Positions 16,767 through 23,904 of a stretch of DNA of 32,829 nucleotides are shown here, in pieces; position 1 is the stretch's first letter, and each line of letters opens with the position of its first letter. The position numbers were made by a program, and so were the translations under genes. The notes under the pieces were generated by a model. That model saw only the letters and a list, made by a program, of their open reading frames with translations. It was not told the origin of the DNA and ran no database searches. Source of the stretch: an uncultured Eubacteriales bacterium (GTDB lineage Bacteria; Bacillota; Clostridia; Christensenellales; CAG-138); contig UQWD01000022.1 of assembly GCA_900544555.1 (NCBI GenBank), positions 1 to 32,829 on the forward strand. Reading direction: 5' to 3'.

Positions 16767-17378
16767 TTATGCAAGGTGGAATGCCTTTTCAACAAAGGCG
16801 GCTGTTTTTTCCACGCCATAGGCCCCGTCCACTACATATACCGGATAGCCCAATCTCCGCGCGTCTTCAAGAGCGGTTTCGGATAATAGGTCGTCCCGCC
16901 TCATCCAGTTATGGAAGGCGGCGTCCTTGTCGCTTACGCTGTCAAGATACTGGTGTATCCAAGACCGTTTGGCGTACTGCGCCCGGCGAAAAGCAGGCGT
17001 AGGCACAATACAGGCATAAAAGCCGGGCTGCACGCCGGCAGCATGCATAAGGGCCGGAAGGAAGCCCGCGCCCTCAGCCAGAATGCGCGCTTGCTGCGGA
17101 AGCGATTCAATGGCCTGCTGGGCAAGCGGAAGCATGGCGCCGTAAAGCTGCGTTTCTTCAGCGCTCATCTCGGAAGGCGTGGCGCCCAGCCACATTTCCT
17201 GCATGGATTGGTTCATTTGCTTTATGGCAATTTCATTGCCTCCCTCGGCAAGCTGCTCCAGGTAATCAAAAATATAGTCATCCAGCTTATATAGCGTAAA
17301 GCCATGTTTCTTTACGAGCAGCTCGGTTACCGTGCTTTTACCGCAGCACGTGCCGCCGCCCAGATAGTATACTGCCAT
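16767..17378 (-). CDS. P-loop nucleoside/metabolite kinase-like ATPase
   Basis: A 203-residue P-loop protein. It opens MAVYYLGGGTCCGKSTVTELL, with Walker A GGGTCCGKST at residues 7-16. LYKLDDYIFDYLEQL lies where small-molecule kinases bind substrate, ILAEGAGFLPAL resembles a Walker B or catalytic strand, and an Arg-rich lid RRAQYAKRSW follows. This resembles 2-phosphoglycerate-kinase or zeta-toxin-like kinases, but no specific substrate can be named and no antitoxin partner is visible. The ATG at 17378 is chosen because AGAGGA lies 9 nt upstream; a longer frame to 17417 has no ribosome site and overlaps the promoter. Confidence 0.75.
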   Translation of the reverse strand: MAVYYLGGGTCCGKSTVTELLVKKHGFTLYKLDDYIFDYLEQLAEGGNEIAIKQMNQSMQEMWLGATPSEMSAEETQLYGAMLPLAQQAIESLPQQARILAEGAGFLPALMHAAGVQPGFYACIVPTPAFRRAQYAKRSWIHQYLDSVSDKDAAFHNWMRRDDLLSETALEDARRLGYPVYVVDGAYGVEKTAAFVEKAFHLA

Positions 17379-17404
17379 TGCACACAATCCTCTTCCGCTT
17401 TTTT

Positions 17405-17444
17405 CCCAGTATAGCATGTGAACTACCTATGGGTCTATACTGGG
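17405..17444 (-). promoter_or_regulatory. Promoter with 10-bp inverted repeat upstream of the P-loop kinase
   Basis: On the minus strand TGCTATACT gives an extended -10 box (TATACT at 17408-17413). The box is one arm of a perfect CCCAGTATAG/CTATACTGGG inverted repeat (17405-17414 and 17435-17444) with a 20-nt spacer. The other arm presents TATACT on the plus strand, so both strands carry a -10-like box. Confidence 0.5.
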
Positions 17445-17625
17445 CTAATGTAAGGCGGCAGCTTGTAATGCCGCAAACCATCGCTTATTTATCTCCCAGC
17501 AGCCCTCTATTCCCCCCGCGCTGAATTCCCCGACTATTTTTATATATTTGTCTCGTTTCTCTCGACTTAGGAAGATATGAGCGTATAATAATTAGTGCTG
17601 GCCGGATTAGGGTTTAGAACATTCC
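17445..17625. other. Intergenic stretch before the rsgA leader
   Basis: About 180 nt without a gene. A GCGGCA/TGCCGC hairpin lies near 17456-17475. Otherwise the sequence turns AT-rich toward the promoter of the leader. Confidence 0.35.
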
Positions 17626-17653
17626 TTGCGCTTGTATGGAGTTTATGCTAAAC
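17626..17653 (+). promoter_or_regulatory. Candidate promoter of the rsgA leader
   Basis: TTGCGC (17626-17631), a 16-nt spacer and TAAACT (17648-17653) lie just upstream of the leader-peptide ribosome site. Each box matches consensus at 4 of 6 positions, so the call is tentative. Confidence 0.4.
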
Positions 17654-17704
17654 TGTATTTGGTTTGAAAATGACTCGAACAATTATCGAAAGGAGATGTT
17701 GTTA

Positions 17705-17737
17705 ATGTCGGTTTTTGTTATGGTGATTGCGCCTTAA
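17705..17737 (+). CDS. Leader peptide MSVFVMVIAP upstream of rsgA
   Basis: A 10-codon open frame with an AAAGGAGA ribosome site 8 nt before its ATG, much better than expected by chance. An in-frame ATG at 17696 abuts the ribosome site and is unlikely to be used. It sits at the head of a structured leader of about 280 nt, 250 nt before rsgA. Short, hydrophobic, well-initiated leader peptides in such positions usually report ribosome stalling to a downstream attenuator, as for several erm and tet(M)-type resistance genes. No peptide function beyond sensing is implied. Confidence 0.6.
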   Translation: MSVFVMVIAP

Positions 17738-17747
17738 AGCTGAATAG

Positions 17748-17909
17748 GGGCATAGAACTCAGGCGAAATTTGCCTTGGTTGTTATGCCGTAAAAAGTAAC
17801 CTTTCGAATATACTGCAATAGCTGCGGCACACGATTGGGTGTGTTGTTTTTGTTACCGCGGATTTGCAGCCGGAGTTAAGGCTGCTTTATCCGCGGTATA
17901 CTTATGCCC
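17748..17909 (+). promoter_or_regulatory. Attenuator-like leader with alternative hairpins
   Basis: GGCATA (17749-17754) can pair with TATGCC at 17783-17788 around an inner AGGC/GCCT stem. Its one-base-longer form GGGCATA (17748-17754) can instead pair with TATGCCC at 17903-17909. Between them lie the terminator at 17825-17851 and a long hairpin with a perfect 10-bp outer stem (17854-17863 with 17889-17898) and a perfect 6-bp inner stem GCAGCC/GGCTGC (17866-17871 with 17880-17885). Competing partners of this kind are the hallmark of transcription attenuation. Confidence 0.6.
17825..17851 (+). terminator. Intrinsic terminator inside the rsgA leader
   Basis: CACAC/GTGTG (17828-17832 with 17839-17843), extended by C-G and G-U pairs to about 8 bp with a 6-nt loop, is followed by a TTTTT run (17847-17851). 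It lies between the leader peptide and rsgA, so it would cut transcription unless prevented. Confidence 0.55.
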
Positions 17910-17987
17910 TTAACAGTGTATTTGTGATTATTTTAACAGGTGTGCAATCTGTCCTTTTTTAAACAATTTGATATTTTGGAGGAAAAA

Positions 17988-19031
17988 ATGATTGATTTAG
18001 TAGATTACGGCTGGACGCCTACTATGCTTCCTGAATGCGCGGAAGGGATTCCGGCCAGGGTTACGGCTGCGCATCGTGAACGGTATGAGATTATCTGTGA
18101 ACACGGAACCATTTACGGTAAATTAAAGACGTCCATATACTACGTTCAGGGCGAAGAATTTCCTACGGTCGGCGACTTTATTCTATTGCAATACGAGCCC
18201 GCGGGCGATAGCTTAATCATTAAAACCTTGCCGCGAAAAAGCTTTTTCTCACGCCGCTTAGCGGGGACGGTGCAGGGCGAGCAAGCGGTAGCCGCGAACT
18301 TTGATACGGTTTTAGTGACGACGTCTCTGAACAAGGATTTTAACATCCATCGTCTAGAGCGTTATCTTACGCTAGCATGGCAAAGCGGCGCTACGCCGGC
18401 CGTGGTGCTGACAAAGGCCGATTTGGCGGATGATTGCGGCGCTATCATCAGGGCGGCGGAGGAGATTGCCGTGGGCGTCGACGTTATCGCCGTAAGCGCC
18501 GTTACCGGCCAGGGGCTCGACAGGCTTTTTGAATATCTTCAACCCGGAAAAACCGCCGTATTCCTCGGTTCTTCCGGTGTGGGTAAATCCAGCTTGGTAA
18601 ACGCGCTGGCCGGTGAAAAGCTTATGGACGTAAACGCAATCCGCGAGAACGACAACCGCGGGCGGCATACCACTACCCACCGGCAGCTTTTCATGCTGCC
18701 ATTTGGGGCGATGGTGATAGATACGCCGGGGATGCGGGAGCTGGGCATGTGGGACGTCAGCTCCGGCCTTGGCGAGGCCTTCCCGGATGTTGATAAGGTT
18801 TTAGCGCGAGGCTGCAGGTTTACCGATTGCAGTCACCTGACCGAACCGGGATGTTCCGTCAAGGCGGCGGTTAAAAGCGGCGAACTTGCTGCCGAGCGTT
18901 GGGAGCGCTATTTGAAGCTGAGGCATGAAGCAAAGTATGTCTCTGACAGGGCCGGATTTATGCGCGAACGAGGCGAGCTGCATAAGTCGATTTCAAAACG
19001 TATCAAAAACATGAAAAAAACGGAGGATTAA
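17988..19031 (+). CDS. rsgA: RsgA-type ribosome small-subunit-dependent GTPase
   Basis: A 347-residue circularly permuted GTPase. An OB-fold-like N-terminus (about 20-85) is followed by G4 TKAD (142-145), G5 VSAVTG, G1 GSSGVGKSS (194-202), the GRHTTTHRQ switch, and G3 DTPG (245-248). A zinc knuckle follows, with C276, C281, H283 and C289. RsgA proteins bind the 30S decoding region late in assembly and leave on GTP hydrolysis. The ATG has GGAGG 5 nt upstream. The structured leader is unusual for a housekeeping assembly factor, so this may be a second, inducible RsgA paralogue; whether another copy exists lies outside the window. The tandem GNAT gene follows after 4 nt. Confidence 0.93.
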   Translation: MIDLVDYGWTPTMLPECAEGIPARVTAAHRERYEIICEHGTIYGKLKTSIYYVQGEEFPTVGDFILLQYEPAGDSLIIKTLPRKSFFSRRLAGTVQGEQAVAANFDTVLVTTSLNKDFNIHRLERYLTLAWQSGATPAVVLTKADLADDCGAIIRAAEEIAVGVDVIAVSAVTGQGLDRLFEYLQPGKTAVFLGSSGVGKSSLVNALAGEKLMDVNAIRENDNRGRHTTTHRQLFMLPFGAMVIDTPGMRELGMWDVSSGLGEAFPDVDKVLARGCRFTDCSHLTEPGCSVKAAVKSGELAAERWERYLKLRHEAKYVSDRAGFMRERGELHKSISKRIKNMKKTED

Positions 19032-19035
19032 AGAA

Positions 19036-20370
19036 ATGAACCTTTATTATCAAGAACTTACCATTCGCAGCGCCGATAAAACCGACGCCAAGCAGCTTTG
19101 CGATTGGTGGAACGACGGTAAAATAATGGCCCACGCGGGGTTTCCGAACGGGTTGGGCGAAACTCCCGAAAGAATACGCGAGAGACTTATGAGCAACAGC
19201 GACGATACGCAGCGCCTTCATATTATTGAAAGCTCAGGTAAGCCCATAGGAGAGATGCATTATCGAAATAATGGGGGCGGCGTTGCGCGGATCGGAATAA
19301 AAATCTGTGATTTCAGCGAGCAAGACAAAGGTACTGGCACGGTGCTGCTCACGATGTTCATTGACGCTTTGTTTCGGTATTACAGCTATGAAAAGGTCAT
19401 TCTGGATACGAATGTTCAAAACAGGCGCGCGCAGCATGTTTACGAAAACAAGCTGGGGTTCAAGCGAAAGGGTGTAACGGAGAACGCATGGCGGGATCAG
19501 CTGGGAGAATGGCAATCCTCAATTAATTATGAGCTCGAAAAAGAAATTTGGCTATCAGCGCATGACCGCCCGCTTAATTACATCCATCTGCGCAAAGAAT
19601 CCCCCAGCGATTTTCATGCCGTGGAGAGTTTGACCCGTGAAGCGTTTTGGGTTAACAGCCGCCGCGCGTGTGAAGAGTGTTTGCTCGTGCACCGGCTTCG
19701 CAAATCGCAAGCGTTTGTGCCGGGTTTGGATTTTGTGGCGGAAATAAGCGGCGCTCTTGTCGGTCACATCATCTATACTGAAAGCCGAATAGCGGATAGC
19801 TCCGGGAATAGCCAAAAAACGCTGACCTTTGGGCCGTTGAGCGTTTTGCCGGAGTATCAGTATAAGGGAGTTGGAACGGCGTTGCTTACCCATTCGATCC
19901 GTGAGGCGAGGCGGTTGGGCTATCGGGCAATATTGATATTCGGCCATCCTGATTATTATCCGCGCTTCGGGTTTAAACGCGCCGCTCAATTCAGCATTAC
20001 CACCCCCGACGGGAAGACCTTCGATCCGTTTATGGCGCTGCCGCTTTATAAAGGCGCATTAGATGAAATACAGGGCCGGTATTATTACGATCCGGTTTAT
20101 GACAGCTTGGACGAAAAAGACGTTTTGGAGTTTGATAAAAGGTTCCCGGAAAAGGAAAAGCATATTCCCGTCCCGATCAGCGCTTTGCTCGATAGGCTCA
20201 GGCCGGCCGCGAGATACGCCGTACAAAGCCTCGAACAACCTTATCTTGAAAATCTTAGGTCAAAAAGCGAATCCGAAATATCGGCGTTAAACGGTATAGA
20301 TGAAGATGCAATTAATACCATCAAGGCGGTAATGATGGAGCATGGCTATCGCTGGGGGAAAGCGAAATGA
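19036..20370 (+). CDS. Tandem GNAT acetyltransferase with alpha-CTD-like C-terminal domain
   Basis: A 444-residue protein made of three parts. Residues about 6-170 are a GNAT domain. It contains WWNDGKIMAHAGFPNGLG, IGEMHYRN, IGIKICDFSEQDKGTGT (acetyl-CoA loop) and AQHVYENKLGFKRKG. Residues about 180-345 are a second GNAT with FGPLSVLPEYQYKGVGTALL and YYPRFGFKRA. Residues 388-444 resemble the helix-hairpin domain of the RNA polymerase alpha C-terminus, with a LRPAAR start, LRSKSESEISALNGI, and a final helix ending EHGY. Substrates are unknown. The gap from rsgA is 4 nt with GGAGG overlapping the rsgA end, so it is under the same attenuator. Confidence 0.85.
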   Translation: MNLYYQELTIRSADKTDAKQLCDWWNDGKIMAHAGFPNGLGETPERIRERLMSNSDDTQRLHIIESSGKPIGEMHYRNNGGGVARIGIKICDFSEQDKGTGTVLLTMFIDALFRYYSYEKVILDTNVQNRRAQHVYENKLGFKRKGVTENAWRDQLGEWQSSINYELEKEIWLSAHDRPLNYIHLRKESPSDFHAVESLTREAFWVNSRRACEECLLVHRLRKSQAFVPGLDFVAEISGALVGHIIYTESRIADSSGNSQKTLTFGPLSVLPEYQYKGVGTALLTHSIREARRLGYRAILIFGHPDYYPRFGFKRAAQFSITTPDGKTFDPFMALPLYKGALDEIQGRYYYDPVYDSLDEKDVLEFDKRFPEKEKHIPVPISALLDRLRPAARYAVQSLEQPYLENLRSKSESEISALNGIDEDAINTIKAVMMEHGYRWGKAK

Positions 20371-20677
20371 TTCTTATGGATTTTTTCAATAACCATATAG
20401 AGGAAGCGGCAATGCTCGCAAAGCTCAATTTTGAGGAGGAGCGGGTATGCGTCCCCGCCCTGCCTCCGTTGGCGCCGGTTTTGAGCGGGTTTGCTGACAA
20501 CAATATGGGCGTTTCCGCGTTTGACGGAGGCCGTTTAATTGGTTACCGTGCGCATACGCGCCATTTGCCGACGCTTTTGGCACAACGGATTGCGCAGGAA
20601 CCTGGGCCCACGCCGCTATGAGCGGCTATCCAAAGCAAATGGTCAAAGCCGCCGGGTTTAGAACGATTCGCTCCTAA
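20367..20677 (+). pseudogene. Frameshifted, internally deleted GNAT acetyltransferase remnant
   Basis: The start ATG overlaps the previous stop (ATGA). The first frame gives an N-terminal GNAT half ending DGGRLIGY at about 20546, then nonsense to a stop at 20619. Dropping to another frame at that point continues as CAYAPFADAFGTTDCAGTWAHA and ends AAGFRTIRS at 20677, the expected continuation and C-terminus of the same family. A one-base loss near 20547 would explain the shift. The distance between the two conserved ends is also far shorter than in intact relatives, so an internal deletion is likely. It was the third gene of the rsgA operon. Confidence 0.7.
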
Positions 20678-20688
20678 TCCGGCGGCTT
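20646..20688 (+). terminator. Hairpin closing the rsgA-GNAT operon
   Basis: A perfect 10-bp AAGCCGCCGG/CCGGCGGCTT stem (20646-20655 with 20679-20688) has a 23-nt loop and spans the end of the pseudogene. It is followed by AATTATG rather than a T-run, so it is only a probable terminator. Confidence 0.45.
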
Positions 20689-20742
20689 AATTATGACCTT
20701 TACAGTGTGGTCACGTTATTAGTACTTACGAAAATCAGTTTT

Positions 20743-22215
20743 TTACAGCTCGGCACTAAACATATAAGCGGCGCTGTATTTATCGCATCCGTTTAGAAAT
20801 ACTTCGGCAGTCCAATATTTATCGGGATAAGGGATATTTACGCCTTGTGCAAGCATGATGTTTCTAGTTACGTCATACATAGCGTCGCTGTCGTAACCCT
20901 CGCGTTCATGCATTTTCTCAAAATCGCCGGAGAAGGCGGCATACGCAAATTGAGATATGAATGGCGTACCAGGCTTCCCGTTATTATGCGGCACAAAGTC
21001 GAAATGGATAAAGCCTACCGGCACAGGCGCGTCCGCCTTCATAAACCGGCCCCAAACGCCATGCCATGGGCCTAAATCCACACATTGGCCGTTATGATGC
21101 ATCAATAAAATATCATGATCAAAGCCCGACTTATAATCGCTCATTACATCCAGCGTTCGGAAAAGGGTCTTGCGAATATCTATATTCGATAAATCGTCGC
21201 CTTCTCGCCCAATAAAGCGCATCGCAGGCATTTTTTTGTATTCAAATCTATCTACCTTAAAGCCGTTTTGCTGCCTTCGAGCCATATCGGGCATAAACAG
21301 CGCCCATTGAACCGCTGCGTCGCAATCCTTCAAGTAATTGATATATCCGAATAAATCCACGCTATCAGTACCAACGGGACCTGTTTTGCCTCCCGCAAAC
21401 CGCTCCCTTATGCCGCGCTCGCTCATGACGGAAAAGTCGGCATACACTAGAGCCACCACTTTCCGTATTTCCTTATCATGCGTGTGCCCCGACAACTCAT
21501 CATCAAAACGATCCAGCGCTTTAAACACCGCTTCGTTGACCGCGCCCGACGGCCTTAATTCCGTCAGATAAGCGCGAAGCCGCGCGTTTTGTTCTTTAAA
21601 CCGCGCAAATACGCCCTGGATTAATATTTGCCTGTTTTCAATGAGTTTATCGGCGCTCCATTCCGAGTCGTCCAACACCCATTCGATCAACGCGTCAAAA
21701 ACTCCCGGGTTCTGCCTCCTAGCTTTAACCGCCCAGCGAACAATCCTTTGATATTTCTCGGAATCGGGTAGCTTACCGCCATTTTGCGCTTCGATGTCGC
21801 TCCAGTAAAAATCGTCAATCAGCTTATGAGTCATGCCGAATCCTCCTTGAATCGAAATATTTATAGTAATGGGGTGAAAAAACTTAAGCATATCGCTATG
21901 CTTCTTAACGCCTGATGGCGGAATGCCATGAAAACGCGTAAATGCTTTTGAGAAGCTCTCTGATGTATCATATAGATATTTCATAGCTGTTTCAACAACT
22001 TTGCTGTTCGTGAGCACTAAATCACGCCCGGCTAAGCTTAACCGGCGATTGCGAATGTATTCGCCTATCGTTACCCCGGTTACTAAATGAAATAAACGTT
22101 GAAAATTCGACTGTGATGAAAACACATGCTTTGAAACATCTTCAACGCTTATATGATCCATTAAATTATCTTCTATATATCGAATGGATTCATTAATCCT
22201 CCGTAACCATTCCAT
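20743..22215 (-). CDS. AraC-family regulator with GyrI-like effector domain
   Basis: A 490-residue regulator. Residues 1-100 hold two helix-turn-helix motifs of the AraC type (IRYIEDNLMDHISVEDVSKHVFSS, then FQRLFHLVTGVTIGEYIRNRRLS and a second half ending GIPPSGVKK). A middle helical region (about 130-320) has no clear family. The last 165 residues resemble the GyrI/AraC ligand-binding fold (FEYKKMPAMRFIGREG, FDFVPHNNG, FLNGCDKYSA). It likely senses a small molecule and activates nearby genes. The ATG at 22215 has GGGAGG 8 nt upstream; the longer frame to 22377 has no site. A 9-7-9 dyad upstream may be its operator. Confidence 0.85.
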   Translation of the reverse strand: MEWLRRINESIRYIEDNLMDHISVEDVSKHVFSSQSNFQRLFHLVTGVTIGEYIRNRRLSLAGRDLVLTNSKVVETAMKYLYDTSESFSKAFTRFHGIPPSGVKKHSDMLKFFHPITINISIQGGFGMTHKLIDDFYWSDIEAQNGGKLPDSEKYQRIVRWAVKARRQNPGVFDALIEWVLDDSEWSADKLIENRQILIQGVFARFKEQNARLRAYLTELRPSGAVNEAVFKALDRFDDELSGHTHDKEIRKVVALVYADFSVMSERGIRERFAGGKTGPVGTDSVDLFGYINYLKDCDAAVQWALFMPDMARRQQNGFKVDRFEYKKMPAMRFIGREGDDLSNIDIRKTLFRTLDVMSDYKSGFDHDILLMHHNGQCVDLGPWHGVWGRFMKADAPVPVGFIHFDFVPHNNGKPGTPFISQFAYAAFSGDFEKMHEREGYDSDAMYDVTRNIMLAQGVNIPYPDKYWTAEVFLNGCDKYSAAYMFSAEL

Positions 22216-22310
22216 GTTCACTGCCTCCCTTTTGGTTATAATAACGATTTTATTTAGGTTTGTCATGTCAAAAAAGACTTTCTGTTGTCTTATAATATAA
22301 CCAATACTTA

Positions 22311-22335
22311 TTGAAAACCATGAAACGGTTTTCAA
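22311..22335. promoter_or_regulatory. Perfect 9-7-9 dyad between araC-type gene and terminase
   Basis: TTGAAAACC (22311-22319) and GGTTTTCAA (22327-22335) form a perfect inverted repeat with a 7-nt spacer in the divergent intergenic region. Its size suits a dimeric regulator. It lies about 95 nt before the regulator start and 29 nt before the -35 box of the plus-strand promoter. Confidence 0.45.
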
Positions 22336-22363
22336 ATTCCAATCATTAAAACTAAAACAGCCC

Positions 22364-22392
22364 TTGACATCGCACAAATGTTCTGTTATGGT
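22364..22392 (+). promoter_or_regulatory. Promoter upstream of the terminase cassette
   Basis: A perfect -35 box TTGACA (22364-22369) is followed after exactly 17 nt by TATGGT (22387-22392). Transcription would start near 22399 and meet an intrinsic terminator within about 45 nt, before the terminase start at 22468. Confidence 0.65.
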
Positions 22393-22416
22393 TGTTTAAG
22401 TACCAAAATTAGGCTC

Positions 22417-22446
22417 AAAAAAACGCAGCGCAAGCTGCGTTTTTTT
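22417..22446. terminator. Bidirectional intrinsic terminator before the terminase gene
   Basis: A perfect ACGCAGC/GCTGCGT stem (22423-22429 with 22434-22440) with a GCAA tetraloop has an A-run before it and seven Ts after it (22440-22446). It works in principle on both strands. On the plus strand it sits between the TTGACA promoter and the terminase start. Confidence 0.85.
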
Positions 22447-22467
22447 GTCGGCCGGAAAGGAGTTTAA

Positions 22468-23808
22468 ATGGTATTGCGGCTAAAGGGCGCGCCGCACCCC
22501 CGCCAGCAAGAGTTCTTCGCCTCTACCGCACGCCACACAGCGTATGGGGGCGCAAGGGGCGGCGGTAAAAGCTGGGCGATGCGTAGAAAGCTCGTGCTTC
22601 TCGCAATGGCGTTTCCTGGGCTTAATGAGCTTTTGATGCGCCGCACGCTGCCCGAACTGCGCGAAAACCATATGACGCCGCTGCTCAAAGAGCTGAACGG
22701 CGTCGCCAAATACAACGCGACGGAGCGGGTATTCCGGTTTCCTAACGGCTCCCGAATCAGGTTGGGATATTGTGAAGCGCAAAACGACATTTACCAATAC
22801 CAGGGCCAGGAGTACGACGTAATCGGCATGGAGGAGGCGACGCACTTTACTGAAGAGCAGATGCGCTTTCTCACAACATGCAACCGAACCGTCAGGGCGG
22901 ATTTCGCCCCGCGCATGTACTACACATGCAATCCCGGGAACGTTGGGCATGGATGGGTAAAGCGTCTGTTTGTGGATCGTGATTATCGGGAAAACGAGGT
23001 TCCCGGCGATTACGCGTTTATACCCGCGCGTATCTGGGACAACAGAGCGCTTATAAAAGGTGACCCTGATTATGTCCGCCAGCTTGAACGATTGCCGGAG
23101 GATCTGCGCAGGGCTCATCTGGAGGGCGATTGGGATGTGCACGCTGGACAGTATTTCCGCGAGTTCTCAAGAAGCGCGCACGTTAACGGCGATATCGCCC
23201 CGCCCGCTCGGTGGCGGCGTTTCCGATCCATTGACTGGGGCTATAACGATCCATGCTGCGTGCTTTGGCACGCGGTCGACGGGGAAGGGCGCGTGTACAC
23301 ATACCGGGAAATGTACGTTAAGCATATGCAGGCGACGGATGTGGCGGCACGCATGCGCGAATTGAGCCAAGGGGAAGAAATCGCCTATACGGTCGCCTCC
23401 CCCGATATGTGGCAGAAGCGGGGTGCGGCGCTTAAAGGCGCAGGCGGGTTTGACGGGGAATGCATAGCCGAGCTGTTCGCCATATCCGGCGTACCGCTCA
23501 CGCCGGCCGATAATTCCCGAATAGCGGGCTGGCAGCGCGTGCGGTGGTACCTTTCGCCCGGGCTCGACGGGCTCCCCCGCTGGCAGGTATCCCCATGCTG
23601 CGCAAACCTGATACGCACGCTTCCAGCTCTGGTATACGACGAACGGAACAGGGAGGACGCGGCAGGCGGCGACGACCACGCCCCGGAAGCGCTTCGGTAC
23701 GCGCTGATGTCACGCCCCGGGCGAACGGTGGATAGGCCCGCCCGAACGCCCCGGCCATACGATCCGCTCAGCGTTGCGGAACACGAAGGCACGTTCCTTC
23801 AGGCGTAG
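22468..23808 (+). CDS. Phage terminase large subunit
   Basis: A 446-residue DNA-packaging motor. The N-terminal ATPase has Walker A GGARGGGKS (27-35), an adaptor stretch LMRRTLPELRENH, Walker B VIGMEEATHF (118-127) and the coupling motif YYTCNPGN. The C-terminal RNase-H-like nuclease has the first acidic residue in SIDWGY (D256), a middle SPDMW, and the closing GDDHAPEALRYAL. All key residues are present and length is normal, so the gene looks intact. In a phage it cuts and pumps DNA through the portal. The ATG has AAAGGAG 6 nt upstream. The portal gene follows after 96 nt. No capsid or tail genes accompany it. Confidence 0.93.
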   Translation: MVLRLKGAPHPRQQEFFASTARHTAYGGARGGGKSWAMRRKLVLLAMAFPGLNELLMRRTLPELRENHMTPLLKELNGVAKYNATERVFRFPNGSRIRLGYCEAQNDIYQYQGQEYDVIGMEEATHFTEEQMRFLTTCNRTVRADFAPRMYYTCNPGNVGHGWVKRLFVDRDYRENEVPGDYAFIPARIWDNRALIKGDPDYVRQLERLPEDLRRAHLEGDWDVHAGQYFREFSRSAHVNGDIAPPARWRRFRSIDWGYNDPCCVLWHAVDGEGRVYTYREMYVKHMQATDVAARMRELSQGEEIAYTVASPDMWQKRGAALKGAGGFDGECIAELFAISGVPLTPADNSRIAGWQRVRWYLSPGLDGLPRWQVSPCCANLIRTLPALVYDERNREDAAGGDDHAPEALRYALMSRPGRTVDRPARTPRPYDPLSVAEHEGTFLQA

Positions 23809-23867
23809 AATAACGAAAAAACCCGTAAAATCGCCGGAGCGCGAAATTATTCATGAACCCAAACCAA

Positions 23868-23882
23868 CCGGCCTGCGGCCGG
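23868..23882. other. Small hairpin between terminase and portal genes
   Basis: CCGGCC/GGCCGG with a 3-nt loop lies 22 nt before the portal start codon. With no T-run it is more likely an mRNA structural element than a terminator. Confidence 0.4.
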
Positions 23883-23904
23883 AAAACCAATACAGGAGGT
23901 ATTT

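Noticed and set aside
16767..17378. Zeta-toxin of a toxin-antitoxin pair
   Set aside because: The P-loop resembles such kinases, but no epsilon-like antitoxin gene is adjacent and the catalytic set is unclear.
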